The notes below the pieces were generated by a model, which was given only the letters and a program-made list of their open reading frames with translations, did no database searches and was not told the origin of the DNA. From assembly GCA_035610835.1 (NCBI GenBank), contig CM069455.1, forward strand, positions 35,359,596 through 35,423,595: a DNA stretch of 64,000 nucleotides. The letters run 5' to 3'. This document shows, one piece after another, positions 60,458 through 64,000 of the stretch (its first letter is position 1; every line of letters begins with the position of its first letter). A program made the position numbers and the translations under genes. Source of the DNA: Ophiura sarsii. Taxonomy: Eukaryota; Echinodermata; Ophiuroidea; Amphilepidida; Ophiuridae.

Positions 60458-60730
60458 TTGGTCGACGGCGCCAGTGTGATGATGGAAGATTACGGTGCCC
60501 ATTTATTTACGTCATCAGTTGCAAAAAGATGTAATGTACACTTCAACCCTGCTTCAATCAATTGGGTCAAATCCGGTAACCCTGACCAGTCGTGGAGAGC
60601 TGTAAGGTTCATTCATCAATTGATTTGTCCTCTAAAAGAGTTGACAATGTCATGGGATGTCCCTTACGAAAGTTGGGCGGAAGCCACTAGAGCGGTCAAC
60701 ATTAATACAGGGGTAAAAGTCAAAAAATAG
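60458..60730 (+). other. Unassigned open frame, 90 codons, tryptophan-rich
   Basis: The frame contains NWVKSGNPDQSWRAVRFIHQ and MSWDVPYESWAEATRAVN, whose composition looks like real protein rather than chance. There is no ATG at its start; an acceptor-like ttggtag lies just upstream at about 60450. It could be an exon of another gene or a fragment of a transposon protein. No family is recognised, and it does not look like the missing HTATSF1 UHM. Confidence 0.25.
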
Positions 60731-62010
60731 GTTTCGGAAAGTATAGTTTGACCTATCTTCAATCTGATAAGCAAAAAGTTCAACGTTCACTACATAGGTC
60801 AAATGTGAAATAATGCTTCGATTTTGATGAAAATGATTTCAATCATTCATATTTGGTTTCATTATAAGGGTAATTGGGTAGGCCTGTGCATTTATTTTCT
60901 GATCCCATTTGGATGGACCTTATTGACCTTTGTCTATTTGGCAATACCACTACCATGACTACTACAATGCTATAGAGGGAACATAACAGCAAACTGACCT
61001 AATGTGATGCCTACTAATGAAGATAAAGACCTATATGGGGTGACCTTTGACCTTTTTCCTAATTAGGTAGGAATACATGTGCACATCGGGTCTCCAAATC
61101 GCTTTCCCTGGCTCCCCTTTTTAAGGCTGGATTTTCATTAGTTTTGTACAATACACCTCGTGTTGATCCTTTCAATACATCTGTTTTTCATACGATCGAC
61201 AATCTCAGTTTTTTCAATAATGATTTTAATTTTAGTCCCCCCCCCCCCCCCCCCCCCCCCAACCCCCACCCGACATACATGTAGGCCTAATACTCGGATT
61301 ATACCTCTTCACATGTGTAAACAAGACTTTGCCCAAGAATATTTTGCAAGTGTTTGATTACAAACGTGAATGTTACAACATTTTAATACACTCTGCGTAA
61401 AAATTCACATTTGAAGCTGCAATCTGTGATTTTTTTTAGGGATAACACCCTCGGTCCTGCACACTTTTCCATGGAGGCTTATGATTGTGCATGCCCTTAG
61501 CATGCGTATAACTCGAAAACGGTACATCAAGATAAGTCTGACTATATACTTTTATGAATAATACAAAGACTGGACTTATTATCATGTATTAAAGGTGTGG
61601 CAATTATCTAGATTTCCACAGTTTTTGAATTTTACCCTGTTTTAAGATGATATAGCCCCTTACATCTCCCGCCCATGCTTTTGCGAGGGACACTGTCGTA
61701 TACACTTTTAATTAGATCTTTTAGATAAGATCATACCAATGGTGATCTAAACTTCGCTCCCCAAAAGCATGGTCACGAAATAATTGAATTTGACCACTAT
61801 TTGACCCAACTTACCATGCGTACTGACTATTTTGCCAGCCAAGCGGCGTAACCAGAGGGGGGGGGGGGGGGGGGGGGGGTATTGACTGTCTGTCGGTCGA
61901 GATTGGCACTGTCGGTTCAAGAGGAATCATGGAATTATGATCTATCTATCTATAGATGGATAGAAAAAAATCTTCTGGCTTGTTTGCTAAACATGATTAT
62001 TAGTATTAAA
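60731..62010. other. Sequence without recognised genes
   Basis: Contains poly-C (61238-61260) and poly-G (61857-61879) tracts. No exon or paired transposon ends found. Confidence 0.5.
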
Positions 62011-62011
62011 T

Positions 62012-62222
62012 CATCACAAAAAGTATCGAGACACTTAAAAATGAGCCAATAATTAACGGCCCGAAAAGGTATGGATTAATCGAAGCAAATAACCCAGTGC
62101 ATAATTTTGTTCTGCGTATTTGGAGTCTTCGGACACCTCGATTGTTGAGATACGATGTTGCGGGGTGGAGTTATTGTCATTTCAATGGTCGTAGGCCCAG
62201 TTCCAAAAGTGACAATCATCCA
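62012..62222. repeat. Single arm of the 8071 fold-back family
   Basis: Shares cacaaaaagtatcgaaacac-like start, cataattttgttctgcgtat and gttgagatacgatgttgcgg with 8080-8275. Confidence 0.82.
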
Positions 62223-62309
62223 AGAGGTATTACCATTCCCTTTCAAATGTCTAAAGCATTTCAGAATGTTTAAACGAAAGCAGTAAGACTGTAAAAGCCA
62301 CTTATTCAT

Positions 62310-62575
62310 TTGGTAAGGCCTGGGTCACATCCTCCGGCTGCCAGAAGGAGAGCCTACCAAAAGATATGCTCTATACATACCAACGCATGGCAAAAGGAGA
62401 CCAAGTCGACCACGCACTTCATAACTTACATATGTAAGACAATTACTGGGTCAATGAAGGCGCAATCCAGGAAAAACAGATTGCCGCACTTGCTACCGAT
62501 CGTCGTGCATGGAGAAATCTTGTAGTCGTCTGCTCTGCAGCCGACGGATGATGATAATGATGAGTAAGAGTGTCT
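62310..62575 (+). pseudogene. LINE 3' end (reverse transcriptase C-terminus)
   Basis: Across one frameshift the sequence reads GHILRLPEGEPTKRYALYI, HGKRRPSRP and DRRAWRNLVVVCSAADG before the stop, the C-terminal signature of non-LTR retrotransposon ORF2 proteins. It ends in a (GATGAT)-like tail at 62548-62565. Severely 5'-truncated. Confidence 0.85.
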
Positions 62576-62909
62576 CAATCACTGATAATTGTGGTCGGAA
62601 GGGGGATACCAGGGATAGGGAGGATTCCATCGAGGCTAAGTGAGCTCTAACCATACTATTTTCCCCCAATACAATGTTGGCGGTTTAGTATCAAAATTAC
62701 CTATAATTAGCCAGTTACAGGTCAGGTATGAGCTAATAAACCAATAGCAATCGGGTTAAATCAGCCCAGAAAAAGGCACGTGGCAAGTTGATAAAAAAAT
62801 AATCTCGAAAAAATATACATGTATCACTCCTCAACGATGGTGTCGTGTCATTAATTCCAACTTGTATATATCATCTTTACAGACATTATGATGAATACTT
62901 TCAGAAATT

Positions 62910-63127
62910 CAGGCCTGGAAATAGCACCTGCCCACCTGCCCGTAGCGGGTAACCTCTGCGTTCGTTGGGAGGGTGGCGATACAAGAAAACTCGCCTGACT
63001 GGCTGGTAAAATATTTTGAATTCACAGTGTGAGTTATACTGACTGGTGGAATTTCTGTCGGCCAGGTATTTTTGTGAGTTACCTGCCCGATTGGCTGGTT
63101 GAAAAAAATCTGAAAAGTTCCAGCCCT
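62910..63127. mobile_element. hAT-like MITE, 218 bp
   Basis: Ends caggcctggaa and ttccagccct. Flanks agaaatt and agaaata are a near-matching target duplication. Interior contains repeated ctgactggctgg/gattggctgg words. Confidence 0.65.
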
Positions 63128-64000
63128 AGAAATAATGAACTTGTAAATTGGACAACCCTTGAATCATTTATGATTAAGGAAAGGAAGAGAACAATTAGTC
63201 GTTTTGGAAAAAAACTAGACAACATAGCCGATATTATACACCGACCATAACACCGCGGTCCAATCACATGTGATTATCTTCGTAATGAAATTATTATAAT
63301 TATGGGGTGAAACAAGAACAAACAATCAAACACCCCAACCAACACCCCCCAACAAACAAACAAACGACAAACAAACCTTTATACGAGGGGCAGTCAATAA
63401 ATAATGAAAGTGATCATGGTATGGGATGCATGAGTGATTCTATTGATGGGATAATGTGATCAATACAAAGTATGAACCTTTGTCTTTCAAACAATACACT
63501 TTTGGATTGTTAGATACCTTTGGTTTATAAATGTAACGTCATTAACATAAACACAATAGGTTTCAGACACTGACTGAAATCTGTCAATTATTTGGCTGGA
63601 TATGTAATATGTTGAATATGGGTTGATTGATACATTTGCGTATATCTCGGCAATGCAAGCATAAAAACAGATAACACTTGGCACATAGTTAGAATACACA
63701 CTTATCTCTCTTTGACACTCTTTTTTGATCTGAATGCCTTAATACGAACAAGAAGGGACCATCTCAAATACGCTTTTATTTAGCAAAATCCGCAATAATA
63801 AACCTTAGAAAACAACAAAGGATAAAGATGGAGGGATTATAATTTAATAAATTGTTGTGGGATGTAAAGCAATAATAGTGGGGATTTCAAAAGGAGCTGT
63901 TCATAAAATTTCCTCAAACCATTGAAATTATATGACGATCACTTACACAATACATATCTAGTAGCTCTAAAGATAACAGTAATATTAGAGAGGTTGTGGC
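63128..64000. other. Sequence without recognised genes
   Basis: A-rich/caaacaaac simple sequence at about 63310-63375, otherwise no structure recognised. Confidence 0.5.

Overview
The window looks like animal nuclear DNA, most probably from an invertebrate deuterostome such as an echinoderm. This is inferred, not proven. The base composition is AT-rich, real coding sequence is split into short exons with GT..AG borders, transposon remnants are dense, homopolymer C/G runs are long, and the palindrome TAGGCCTA recurs. There are no bacterial operons, rRNA genes or CRISPR arrays.

The host gene is an orthologue of HTATSF1 (Tat-SF1; yeast Cus2), a U2 snRNP assembly factor. Five plus-strand coding exons are visible (28509-28652, 29741-30008, 31254-31468, 32697-32878, 57960-58053) and all their splice phases agree. 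They encode the N-terminal tryptophan motif, the first RRM, a basic tail and the first strand of the second RRM (the UHM). The rest lies beyond the right edge. Intron 4 is 25,081 bp.

Almost all of that intron is one giant DNA transposon, about 33912-57335 (23.4 kb). It is bounded by inverted repeats of roughly 0.6-0.7 kb. It carries a same-strand, 11-exon Mutator-like (MULE) transposase gene (37858-52237) with an N-terminal PHD finger, an acidic region built from duplicated exons, a FLYWCH zinc finger and a DDE transposase domain. The exon structure is intact, but exons 8 and 10 each appear to carry a frameshift, so this copy looks inactive. The element is itself riddled with younger insertions: two hAT-type elements with perfect 8-bp target duplications, a 1-kb palindromic TA-flanked element, and a MITE that contains a further insertion.

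The left part (1-28 kb) shows no recognisable host gene. It holds a minisatellite array split by a TA-flanked element (5.2-7.6 kb), several fold-back MITEs, a decayed jockey/CR1-like LINE (12.2-13.2 kb), hAT MITEs, and a 2.9-kb fold-back element studded with the motif GTCACGGACGGAC (22.9-25.8 kb). The right part (58-64 kb) holds HTATSF1 intron sequence with more MITEs and a LINE 3' end.

HTATSF1 introns 1-4 also contain inverted pairs of repeats on either side of exons, an arrangement that could favour exon circularisation. All family assignments rest on reading the sequence by eye; no database search was run.
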